Assembly: GCA_026693085.1 (NCBI GenBank)
Contig: JAPLNB010000169.1
Coordinates: 1-32,819, forward strand
Length of the DNA: 32,819 bases
From: Planctomycetota bacterium
Lineage (GTDB): Bacteria > Planctomycetota > Phycisphaerae > Tepidisphaerales > Tepidisphaeraceae
Reading direction: 5' to 3'
The position numbers and the translations under genes were made by a program. Below, piece after piece: positions 17,199-23,996 of the stretch; position 1 is the stretch's first letter, and every line of letters begins with the position of its first letter. A model generated the notes under the pieces. That model was not told the origin of the DNA, did not search any database, and saw nothing but the letters and a program-made list of their open reading frames with translations.

Positions 17199-17984
17199 TT
17201 AAGTTTTCACAGCCGGATCCCGAGCAACATCACAGGGTTGGACGTAGAAAATCTGCCGCTTGCCGTTGTACGCCACAAGCCGGACCTTGGCGCCTTTTGG
17301 AATTTCCCCGTCGTTTTTGCCTACGCGGCAGGGCACCTGAAACACCTCGCCGCGGTCGTCCCGGATAAACGCCATCCCGAAGTCGTGGTTGATCGTGTAC
17401 AAGGCCTCGCCGACCAGCCCGAGCAGCTCATGCCGCCGCTTGGCATAGGTCTCGCTGAGCGGAAAGAACCGCCCCATGATCCGCGATAGGCCGACTGTCC
17501 AGAGCACGCTGCCCACGGTCGCCAGCGGGAGCGAGATCAGCGGCAGAAACGCCTCGCGTCCGCGTTCATGAAATCTCGGCCACAATAGATAGTTCGTGCA
17601 GAACCCGATCATCCCCCACCCCATGAGCATCGCCATCACCAGGAGGCTCAGCGGCAGCCGCCCCACCCCGATCCACGAAAGGGCCGCCAAATACAGCGGC
17701 GTCTCCGAAGCATCCGCGTCCGCATCCGCGTCCGTATCCCCATCGCCATCCCCGTCCGGCTCAGCGTCCGCATCCGCATCGCCGTCGGCACCGCCGTCGG
17801 CCCCAGGGTCGCCTCCGGCTTCCGCATCCGCATCGATATCCGCATCGGCAGCAATATCTGCACTGGCATCGGTGTCGCCGGCGCCAGCGCCGCTCACCAC
17901 AAACACGCCCAAGCACAGCATCGCCAGCAGAAACGGCACGATGAAGATGAGGTTCCACCAGCTTGATAGAAGTTCCGCAGTCAT
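17199..17984 (-). CDS. YqiJ-like membrane protein with OB-fold tail and Asp/Ala-rich insert
   Basis: A 261-aa membrane protein of the YqiJ (DUF1449) type, the usual partner of YqiK flotillins. Hydrophobic segments lie at about residues 12-31, 96-128 and 147-168. A C-terminal OB-fold-like domain spans about 188-252 (GLVGEALYTI, VPCRVG, AKVRLVAYNG). NfeD-family partners of SPFH proteins carry a comparable domain. The odd feature is residues 34-93, an almost pure Asp/Ala/Gly stretch between the first and second membrane segments, encoded by hexanucleotide-like repeats. The loop would be strongly acidic and could bind cations. The gene is followed after 17 nt by the flotillin gene. The Shine-Dalgarno sequence before ATG 17984 is weak (GGGTG). 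Confidence 0.85.
   Translation of the reverse strand: MTAELLSSWWNLIFIVPFLLAMLCLGVFVVSGAGAGDTDASADIAADADIDADAEAGGDPGADGGADGDADADAEPDGDGDGDTDADADADASETPLYLAALSWIGVGRLPLSLLVMAMLMGWGMIGFCTNYLLWPRFHERGREAFLPLISLPLATVGSVLWTVGLSRIMGRFFPLSETYAKRRHELLGLVGEALYTINHDFGMAFIRDDRGEVFQVPCRVGKNDGEIPKGAKVRLVAYNGKRQIFYVQPCDVARDPAVKT
17706..17885 (-). repeat. Hexanucleotide-like low-complexity tract coding for Asp/Ala repeats
   Basis: On the plus strand the tract is made of GCATCC, GCGTCC and related units. Translated on the minus strand they give DADADADA-type protein sequence. This pattern is typical of expansion by replication slippage. It lies entirely within the YqiJ-like gene and keeps its frame. Confidence 0.8.
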
Positions 17985-18249
17985 CGTTCACCCGGTTAGA
18001 CGAGGATCGCGACTACCCCTGTAACTATAGCCACCGGCATCCTGGCCGCAAGCACGATCAGGCTATAAAGCGCCACCCTGTATATAACCATCCCATTCGG
18101 CTTCCCCAGGGCACTTAGGTTCGCCCCCACAACGCCGCCATCACCCCAGTGTATCTCATAGGGTCGAGTTCGGTGGCCGGCGACACACCGGTCGAGCCGC
18201 GCCTTGAACTCCTCAGGATGATCAACAACCAACAGACGGAGGTACAGGC
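17985..18249. other. Divergent intergenic region, membrane operon / oxidoreductase
   Basis: This 265-bp gap separates two divergent transcripts. A/T-rich hexamers (TATAAA at 18064, TATATA at 18081) are candidate -10 boxes for either direction, but no good -35 box accompanies them. GGAGG at 18238-18242 is the ribosome binding site of the oxidoreductase. A minus-strand frame is open across the gap and ends in hydrophobic residues 11 nt before the YqiJ-like gene; I do not call it a gene. Confidence 0.4.
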
Positions 18250-19572
18250 ATGTCAACGAGACTCACGCGGCGAACCTTCCTTAAGAGCAGCCTTGCTGTT
18301 GCAGCGCTATCCGCACTGCGCAGCCCAACCATCATGGCGGCGGATGCGGGCAAGAAGCTGGGCGTGGCCGTCGTCGGCGCCGGCGGCATGGGCGACTACA
18401 GCACCGGTATGGCCCTGCAGGAGAAGTTCGTCGCCTTCGCCGATGTCGATGACAACACCATCAAGGGCGTGATGAAGAAGGCCACGGACGGCGGCCACAA
18501 AACCAAGGCATTTTTCGACTACCGCAAAATGCTCGATGAGTGCAAGAATGACATCGACGTCGTCCTCATCGCCACCCCCGATCACAACCACGCCCCGGCC
18601 GCCATCCGCGCCATGGACCTGGGCAAACACTGCTTCTGCCAGAAGCCGCTCGGCCACAACATCCGCGAATGCTACGTTCTGGCCAAGGTCGCCAAGGACA
18701 AGAAGCTCATGACCAACATGGGCAACCAAGGCCAATACGAAGAGCGCATGCGTCGCATCGCCGAGTACATTGATGCCGGCGCCATCGGAAACGTCGTCGA
18801 ATCGCATACGATCCTCGGGCGAAACTTCGGCGGCACGGGCGGCCGGCCCGCCTCCAAACCCGTTCCGCCAACCCTCCACTGGGATGAATGGCTCGGGCCA
18901 GCGCCCTACCGCGACTACCACGACGGCCTGCACCCGTTCTCCTGGCGCGACTATCGCGCTTTCGGCACCGGAACCATCGGCGATATGGCCTGCCACAACG
19001 TCAACCCGGTTTTCTGGGCGCTTAGCCTCGGCAAGGTCAAGAAATTCACCATCGAGTGTCTCAACACCACCGGCGGCTCGGAAGAAAAATACCCCCAGAA
19101 CAACATCGTCCGCTACGACATCGAGCGTCCCGGCAAACCCCCCGTCAAAGTTTTCGTGTACGACCACGACGGCCTGAAGCCGCAGATCATGAAGGACACC
19201 GAGAAGGCCAACGAGCGTAAGTTCGGCGAGTTCACGCTCTTCGTCGGGGAAAAAGGCATGATGGGCTCTGACTCCCGCATCATCCCCGAAACCAAGCACC
19301 GCGAATTCTCCAACCCCCCGAAAACCTACGCCCGTGCCCACGGCGATCCGGTCGGCGACCTCTACTGGTGCATCAAGAACGGCGGAACGCCCGCGGGCAA
19401 CTTCATCGACTTCGCCACTCCGCTCACCAGCATCGCTTTGGTCGGCCACCTCGCCCAGTTCGCCGGCGTCGGCAAGAAACTGGAATGGGACGTCGAGAAG
19501 ATGGCATGCACGAACATGCCCTCGATCAACCAATACGTCCGCCGCGACTACCGCAAAGGCTGGGAAGTCTAA
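18250..19572 (+). CDS. Tat-exported Gfo/Idh/MocA family oxidoreductase
   Basis: This 440-aa NAD(P)-dependent sugar or polyol dehydrogenase carries a twin-arginine signal (LTRRTFLKSS, residues 5-14), with likely cleavage near residue 30 (IMAADA), so it probably works outside the cytoplasm. The Rossmann dinucleotide-binding motif GAGGMG is at 43-48, followed by ADVDD. The family's EKP motif appears as QKP (CQKPLGHN), a form I associate with the exported planctomycete subgroup. The C-terminal half is the usual alpha/beta substrate domain, with FGTGTIGDMACHNVN. GGAGG lies 7 nt before the ATG. A strong hairpin terminator follows at 19594, so the gene is probably transcribed alone. The substrate is unknown. 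Exported members often have tightly bound cofactor and act on sugars; that is family knowledge, not shown here. Confidence 0.93.
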   Translation: MSTRLTRRTFLKSSLAVAALSALRSPTIMAADAGKKLGVAVVGAGGMGDYSTGMALQEKFVAFADVDDNTIKGVMKKATDGGHKTKAFFDYRKMLDECKNDIDVVLIATPDHNHAPAAIRAMDLGKHCFCQKPLGHNIRECYVLAKVAKDKKLMTNMGNQGQYEERMRRIAEYIDAGAIGNVVESHTILGRNFGGTGGRPASKPVPPTLHWDEWLGPAPYRDYHDGLHPFSWRDYRAFGTGTIGDMACHNVNPVFWALSLGKVKKFTIECLNTTGGSEEKYPQNNIVRYDIERPGKPPVKVFVYDHDGLKPQIMKDTEKANERKFGEFTLFVGEKGMMGSDSRIIPETKHREFSNPPKTYARAHGDPVGDLYWCIKNGGTPAGNFIDFATPLTSIALVGHLAQFAGVGKKLEWDVEKMACTNMPSINQYVRRDYRKGWEV

Positions 19573-19593
19573 CCCTGCCCCGCCCAGCCAATC

Positions 19594-19626
19594 AGAGCCC
19601 CGGATGCATTTCCGGGGCTCTTCTTC
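19594..19626 (+). terminator. Rho-independent-type terminator after the oxidoreductase gene
   Basis: AGAGCCCCGGA (19594-19604) pairs perfectly over 11 bp with TCCGGGGCTCT (19611-19621) around a 6-nt loop. The pyrimidine stretch TCTTC follows. It begins 22 nt after the stop codon. Confidence 0.85.
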
Positions 19627-19677
19627 ATCCGGACTTCACCTCGACTCACTGCCCGGTCCGCTGTACCCTACGACCCG

Positions 19678-20814
19678 ATGACGAGCACCTCATGGACCCC
19701 CCGGCGCCGGCTCCTCACCGCGGTCGCCTGCGGCATCCCGGACCGTGTCCCCATCTGCACGTACGAACTGGCCGGCTACAACTCCGCTGCCTGGGAGAAC
19801 AACGACGCCTCCTACGCCCGCCTCATGGCCCGCATCCGCCAAGACGGCGACTGCACGACGATGTGGGATCCGGCCTCCACCGCGACCTTCCTGGCCACGG
19901 CGCACTCGCTCCCCATCGACCGCCGGACCTGCCGCACCGGCTCGCACACCCGCACCACATCGGTCATTCGAACCCCCAAAGGCCCGCTCAGCCAAATCAC
20001 CGAACAAGACGACGCTGTCCATACCACATGGATCACCGAGCCCTGGTGCAAGTCGATCGATGACGTGGATAAAGCGCTCAGCATCCCCTACGTCCCGGCT
20101 GCTTACGACGTCTGCGACTTGCCACGACTCCAGAAGGAAGTCGCGGACCGCGGGATCATCATGGCCACGCTTGCGGACCCCGCCCTGACTGCCGCCGAGC
20201 TGATGAGCTTTGAGGAGTTTACGGTCTGGGCGTTCGAGCATCCCGAGCACTTCGCCCGCACCACCGCGATCCTGGCTGAGCGGATCATGGAGAATCTCCG
20301 CCGGCAACTGGACGCTTGCGGGGTCGATTTGTACCGGATCGTCGGCCCCGAGTACTTTACGCCGCCGTATCTTTCACCTGAGCGGTTCAAACGGATGGTC
20401 GTCCCGCATGTTTCCGCCATGGCGGATTATGTCCACTCCCGCGGCGGGAAGGTCCGCGTTCACTGTCACGGCAAGATTGCGCGGGTGTTGGACCTGATTT
20501 TCGAAACCCATCCCGACGGCATCGATCCGTGCGAACCTCCGCCCGATGGTGATCTCGATCTTAACGAGGTTAAACGCCGTTGCGGCGAGCACAACGTAAG
20601 TGTCTGGGGCAATACCGAGTTGAGGGTGTTGGAGAACGGCAGCCCCACTGAAATCCGCGAGGCGGTGAAACGTTCCATGGAGCAAGCCAAGGAAGGCGGC
20701 GGGTATATTCTGATGCCCACCGCTTCGCCGATCGACGTGCCGCTGTCGGCAAAGACGGAGGGCAACTACTACGCGTGGCTTGATGCGGGGCTTGAGTTTG
20801 GCGGGTATGGTTGA
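19678..20814 (+). CDS. Uroporphyrinogen decarboxylase superfamily protein, probably methyltransferase-like
   Basis: A 378-aa protein of the URO-D/MtaA/CmuA superfamily: the N-terminal RRRLLTAVACGIPDRVP is the usual entry to the barrel, and GPEYFTPPYLSPERF is the central segment. It is unlikely to be the heme enzyme HemE. The C-terminal part carries His262, His264 and Cys285 (VHCHG followed by DPCEP), a pattern close to the zinc site of corrinoid-dependent methyltransferases, where the usual order is His-x-Cys and a later Cys. This suggests zinc binding and methyl transfer or an unknown reaction, not decarboxylation. The ATG at 19678 has no strong Shine-Dalgarno sequence. The terminator upstream separates it from the oxidoreductase. 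No corrinoid protein gene is adjacent, so the substrate cannot be told. Confidence 0.85.
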   Translation: MTSTSWTPRRRLLTAVACGIPDRVPICTYELAGYNSAAWENNDASYARLMARIRQDGDCTTMWDPASTATFLATAHSLPIDRRTCRTGSHTRTTSVIRTPKGPLSQITEQDDAVHTTWITEPWCKSIDDVDKALSIPYVPAAYDVCDLPRLQKEVADRGIIMATLADPALTAAELMSFEEFTVWAFEHPEHFARTTAILAERIMENLRRQLDACGVDLYRIVGPEYFTPPYLSPERFKRMVVPHVSAMADYVHSRGGKVRVHCHGKIARVLDLIFETHPDGIDPCEPPPDGDLDLNEVKRRCGEHNVSVWGNTELRVLENGSPTEIREAVKRSMEQAKEGGGYILMPTASPIDVPLSAKTEGNYYAWLDAGLEFGGYG

Positions 20815-20871
20815 GGCGTGGATGCTTGGGGCCGCTGGTGTTGGGGCTGGGGATCGGGTATCTCGGTGGGG

Positions 20872-21777
20872 ATGCGGCGGGAGGTGCGACATGTTCCGGT
20901 GCTGCTGGGGGAGGTTTTGGCGGCGTTGCGGCCGGTGGCGGGGAAGATCATCGTGGATTGCACGGTGGGGCTGGGAGGGCATGCCAGCGAGTTGCTGCGG
21001 AGGGTTGGTCCGGAGGGGAGGGTGATTGGGCTGGATATGGACGGGGCGAATGTGGAACGGGCGCGGGCGAAGTTGGGGGCGGTGGGGGGGCGGTGGGAGA
21101 TCCATCAGGGCAACTTTGCGGGTTTGCCGACGGTGCTGGCGGCGGGGGGGGTGGAGCGTGTGGATGGGGTGCTGGCGGATCTGGGGGTGGCCAGCCCGCA
21201 GATTGATGATGCGGCCAGAGGGTTCTCGTATCGGCAGGCGGGGCCATTGGACATGCGGATAGACTCGACGCGAGGCCAGCCGGCGTCGGTGTTGGTGAAT
21301 CGGATGAGCCAGGAGGAATTGGCGGAGGTGCTGCTGGAGTTGGGCGATGAGACGGATGCCCAGGAGATTGCGCGGTTGATTGTGGAGCGGCGGGAGAAGA
21401 GGGCGATCGAGACGACGCAGGATCTGATGGCGATTGTGTGCGAGGCGAGGGATTTCACGTTGCAACGGGCGGCGGGCGCGAAGTTGCATCCGGCGGCGAG
21501 GACGTTTCAGGCGTTGCGGATGGTGGTGAATCGGGAGTTGGGGAATCTGCAGCGGTTGCTGGATGTGCTGCCGGGGTGTTTGGCGAGTGGGGGGGTGGCG
21601 GCGATCATCAGCTTTCACAGCGGGGAGGATCGGTTGGTGAAGCGGGCGTTTCGGGAGGGGTTGGAGGGGGGTGTGTATGAGGAGATTACGCGCGAGCCGA
21701 TCGTGGCGGGGGAAGAGGAGCGGGAGGCGAACCCGCGGTCGCGGTCGGCGAAGCTGAGGTGGGGTCGGCGTGGGTAG
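20872..21777 (+). CDS. rsmH: 16S rRNA (cytosine-1402-N4)-methyltransferase RsmH (MraW)
   Basis: This enzyme methylates N4 of C1402 in the decoding centre of 16S rRNA using S-adenosylmethionine. Family motifs are clear in order: HVPVLLGEVL near the N-terminus, the SAM loop GLGGHASELL, LDMDG, then VLADLGVASPQID, GFSYR and GPLDMRID, HPAARTFQALRM, and ISFHSGEDRLVK (usually SFHSLED). Length from ATG 20872 is 301 aa, normal for the family. The frame opens earlier with a GTG at 20818, but those 18 residues are Trp/Gly-rich and unlike RsmH, so I prefer 20872 even though the G-rich stretch upstream is very close. No mraZ, ftsL or pbp genes adjoin it, so it is outside a dcw cluster. Codons are extremely G-rich. 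Confidence 0.93.
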   Translation: MRREVRHVPVLLGEVLAALRPVAGKIIVDCTVGLGGHASELLRRVGPEGRVIGLDMDGANVERARAKLGAVGGRWEIHQGNFAGLPTVLAAGGVERVDGVLADLGVASPQIDDAARGFSYRQAGPLDMRIDSTRGQPASVLVNRMSQEELAEVLLELGDETDAQEIARLIVERREKRAIETTQDLMAIVCEARDFTLQRAAGAKLHPAARTFQALRMVVNRELGNLQRLLDVLPGCLASGGVAAIISFHSGEDRLVKRAFREGLEGGVYEEITREPIVAGEEEREANPRSRSAKLRWGRRG

Positions 21778-21890
21778 AGCTATTGGGTGGAGAAGAAGTC
21801 GGGGTGGCGGCTGGATGGCTTCATGATGGCGAGTCAAAGATCGGCATGTTTCAGTCAAGATCAGCTATTCTTTCGGGCAAGCGCAAACGA

Positions 21891-21896
21891 TATAGT
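21891..21896 (+). promoter_or_regulatory. Possible -10 box before the sugar cassette
   Basis: TATAGT lies about 100 bp before the epimerase start in the 220-bp gap after rsmH. The -35 position at 17-nt spacing is TTCTTT, a weak match. This is the least G-rich part of the gap. Confidence 0.3.
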
Positions 21897-21923
21897 AACG
21901 GGCCGAAGTGGGGGATGAATCTT

Positions 21924-21946
21924 CCGGAGCGATCAGATCGATCCGG
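21924..21946 (+). promoter_or_regulatory. 23-bp near-perfect palindrome, candidate operator
   Basis: The sequence begins CCGGAGCGATC and ends GATCGATCCGG around a central A at 21935. Ten of eleven base pairs match; the only mismatch is 21929 against 21941. It lies just downstream of the possible -10 box and 51 bp before the epimerase start, a position suited to a repressor-binding site. It could instead fold as a hairpin in the leader. Confidence 0.45.
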
Positions 21947-21997
21947 CGTGGAGAACTGAAGGGGCCGCGTCAGAGTCACAAGCACAGGAGATGAAGT

Positions 21998-23056
21998 ATG
22001 AGCAAGCATTCGGAGCCGAAGACCGCGAAGACATCGGGGCTGAAGAAGGACGATCTGATCGTGATCACGGGAGCGGGCGGGTTTATTGGCGGATCGCTGT
22101 CGCGGTATTTTCAGGCTCAGGGTTTTGAGCGAATCCGGGCGGTGGACAAGAAGCCGTTGCCGGACTGGTACCAGGTGGTGAGCGGGGTGGAGTGTCTGTG
22201 TCTGGACGTGAGCCAGGAGAAGAATTGCAGGCGTGTGTGTGAGGGGGCGGTGGAGGTGTATAACCTGGCGGCGGACATGGGGGGGATGGGTTTTATTGAG
22301 CGGTTTCGGGTTGAGTGTTTGCGGAGCATCCTGGTCAACACGCACATGATCGGGTCGGCGTACCGGGCGGGGGCGCAGCGGTATTTCTATTCGTCGTCGG
22401 CCTGCGCGTACAACACGGATTTGCAGAAGGACCCGAAGTGCCGGGCGCTGAAGGAGACGGACGCATATCCGGCGATGGCGGAGCGCGGGTATGGGTGGGA
22501 GAAGCTGGTGTCGGAGATGTTCTGCCAGGAGTATTGGGCAGAGCGGGGGATGAAGACGGCGATTGCGCGGTTCCATAATGTATATGGGCCGAACGGCACG
22601 TGGGACGGTGGGCGAGAGAAGGCGCCGGCCGCGATCTGCCGGAAGGTGCTCGAGGCGAAGGACAGCGGCAAGCATGCGATCGAGATCTGGGGCGACGGGA
22701 CGCAGACGCGAAGCTTCATGTACATTGACGACTGCACGTACGGCATTGACATGATCACGCATTGCCAGGAGCTGATCGCGACGCCAATCAACCTGGGGTC
22801 CAATGAGCTGGTGTCGATCAACGACCTGGTGAGCATGGCGGAGGATATCGGGGGGATTAAGCTGAAATGGTCGTATAATTTGAATGCGCCGAAGGGCGTG
22901 GCCGGGCGGAACAGTGATAATACGATGATCAAGCAGATTCTGGGGTGGGAGCCGAGCACGGCGTTGCGAAAGGGGCTGGCGAAGACGTATGGGTGGATCG
23001 AGCAGCAGTTCGGGGATCGGAAGGCGGGGAAGCGGACGGTGAGGGATACGATTTGA
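21998..23056 (+). CDS. GDP-mannose 3,5-epimerase-like NAD-dependent sugar epimerase
   Basis: This 352-aa short-chain dehydrogenase-type epimerase closely matches GDP-mannose 3,5-epimerase, which turns GDP-D-mannose into GDP-L-galactose or GDP-L-gulose. The NAD-binding loop GAGGFIG is near residue 27. The hallmark stretch NLAADMGGMGFIE, the catalytic SSSACAY, the YxxxK pair as YGWEK, RFHNVYGPNGTW, GGREKAPAA, GDGTQTRSFMYIDD and GRNSDN are all kept, including the Cys and Lys that act as acid and base in the plant enzyme. Length is normal. AGGAG lies 7 nt before the ATG. It opens a plus-strand cassette with a GHMP kinase and a cytidylyltransferase, which suggests a dedicated activated sugar for the envelope. 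Fold and family are firm; the exact nucleotide sugar is not proven. Confidence 0.9.
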   Translation: MSKHSEPKTAKTSGLKKDDLIVITGAGGFIGGSLSRYFQAQGFERIRAVDKKPLPDWYQVVSGVECLCLDVSQEKNCRRVCEGAVEVYNLAADMGGMGFIERFRVECLRSILVNTHMIGSAYRAGAQRYFYSSSACAYNTDLQKDPKCRALKETDAYPAMAERGYGWEKLVSEMFCQEYWAERGMKTAIARFHNVYGPNGTWDGGREKAPAAICRKVLEAKDSGKHAIEIWGDGTQTRSFMYIDDCTYGIDMITHCQELIATPINLGSNELVSINDLVSMAEDIGGIKLKWSYNLNAPKGVAGRNSDNTMIKQILGWEPSTALRKGLAKTYGWIEQQFGDRKAGKRTVRDTI

Positions 23057-23076
23057 TGGTCGAGTTCCCGCGGAGG

Positions 23077-23155
23077 TGCAGAGGGGAGAAACGATGAATG
23101 ATGAATCAGATAGTGTGCTCTGGGCGGTTGTTCATCATTCTGAGTTTCCTCTGCA
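23077..23155 (+). repeat. Long imperfect intergenic palindrome
   Basis: TGCAGAGG (23077-23084) pairs with CCTCTGCA (23148-23155). Inside, GAATGATGAA (23096-23105) pairs perfectly with TTCATCATTC (23131-23140). ATTTT follows the right arm. It fills most of the 130-bp gap between the epimerase and the kinase. It may be an attenuator or terminator, or a small dispersed palindromic element; another copy of GATGAATGA follows at about 23163. Confidence 0.55.
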
Positions 23156-23186
23156 ATTTTGCGATGAATGAGCTGGGATCGTGAAC

Positions 23187-23996
23187 ATGCGGCGAGCAAA
23201 CTGGGATATCACGGAGGTGATCGGGCGGATTCCGTATCGGATGGCGTTTGCGGGGGGGTGGATTGATCAGCCGTTTGTGTCGCGGCTGAATCCGTCAGCG
23301 CCGGGGTCGATGGTGGTGGTGGGGTTGGCGCCGACGTTTCGGTTCATGGATCGGGCGGGGATGGCGACGGGGACGCGGAATGTGGCGATGAAGCTGTGGA
23401 AGGATGGGCTGCCCAGGGGCGAGCCGATGAAGCTGGTGAAGGCGCTTTATGCGGCGGAAAACGAGGGGCTGGCGGAGCCGTCGGGGTCGCAGGATATGAT
23501 CGGGTTAATCTACCCGGGGGTGAATCGGCTGGACTATGATGCGGAGTTTGAGGGGGGTGTTTTCCCGCGGCATATCGAGAGCAACAATGATCCCGCGGTG
23601 GCGAGGTGGCTGGAGGGGGTGATCCACATGCTGGCGGTGGGGCCGAGGCCGGTGGGGTATAACCCGCTGGTGGAGAAGCGCCTGGATCGGGAGTGGATTG
23701 GGCGGCTGGGGCAAAGCGGGAAGGATTGTTATGAGGCGATTGTGAGGAGGGATGTGGGGGGGTTGGGGGCGGCGATGAACGAGTGCATGAAGTGTTGGGA
23801 GGCGCTGCTGCCGTGCACGGTGCGGCATCCCAGGGTGACGGTGGACTTGGTGGGGCTGCTGGGGTATTACCAGCGGCGGTATCCGGGGGCGATGTATTCG
23901 GGGTGCGGCGGGGGGTATTTGTACGTGGTGAGCGAGGAACCGGTGGCGGGTGCGTTCAAGGTGCAGGTGAGGACGGGAGAGGAGTGGGCGATATGA
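23187..23996 (+). CDS. Divergent GHMP-superfamily kinase
   Basis: A protein of about 269 aa with the start and end motifs of GHMP sugar kinases. The N-terminal RIPYRMAFAGGWIDQPF matches motif 1 of the heptose/fucose kinase branch. GSQDMIGLIYPGVNRLDY matches the GKQDQYAAAYGGFN segment of that branch. MYSGCGGGYLYVV matches C-terminal motif 3. The ATP phosphate loop normally read as GLGSSA is not present; the equivalent position seems to be GMATGTRN. The protein is short for the superfamily. ATG 23187 has GGGA 8 nt upstream and is preferred over GTG 23181. The stop codon overlaps the next start (ATGA), so the two genes are translationally coupled. It probably phosphorylates a sugar or binds one; kinase activity is uncertain. 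Confidence 0.75.
   Translation: MRRANWDITEVIGRIPYRMAFAGGWIDQPFVSRLNPSAPGSMVVVGLAPTFRFMDRAGMATGTRNVAMKLWKDGLPRGEPMKLVKALYAAENEGLAEPSGSQDMIGLIYPGVNRLDYDAEFEGGVFPRHIESNNDPAVARWLEGVIHMLAVGPRPVGYNPLVEKRLDREWIGRLGQSGKDCYEAIVRRDVGGLGAAMNECMKCWEALLPCTVRHPRVTVDLVGLLGYYQRRYPGAMYSGCGGGYLYVVSEEPVAGAFKVQVRTGEEWAI

Noticed and set aside
17996-18256. Minus-strand open frame of 86 codons ending in a hydrophobic stretch 11 nt before the YqiJ-like gene
   Set aside because: The only early start is a TTG inside the divergent gene. The first ATG leaves just 31 residues. No Shine-Dalgarno sequence or known motif was seen, though the hydrophobic end keeps a small membrane peptide possible.
18307-19533. 408-aa minus-strand open frame
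   Set aside because: Antisense to the Gfo/Idh/MocA oxidoreductase, which has clear motifs and a ribosome binding site.
20374-21858. 494-aa minus-strand open frame rich in Pro/Arg/His
   Set aside because: Antisense to rsmH and the end of the URO-D-like gene; no recognisable domain.
23783-23992. 70-codon N-terminal extension of the cytidylyltransferase frame
   Set aside because: It is out-of-frame shadow of the kinase gene. The domain begins exactly at ATG 23993, which overlaps the kinase stop codon.
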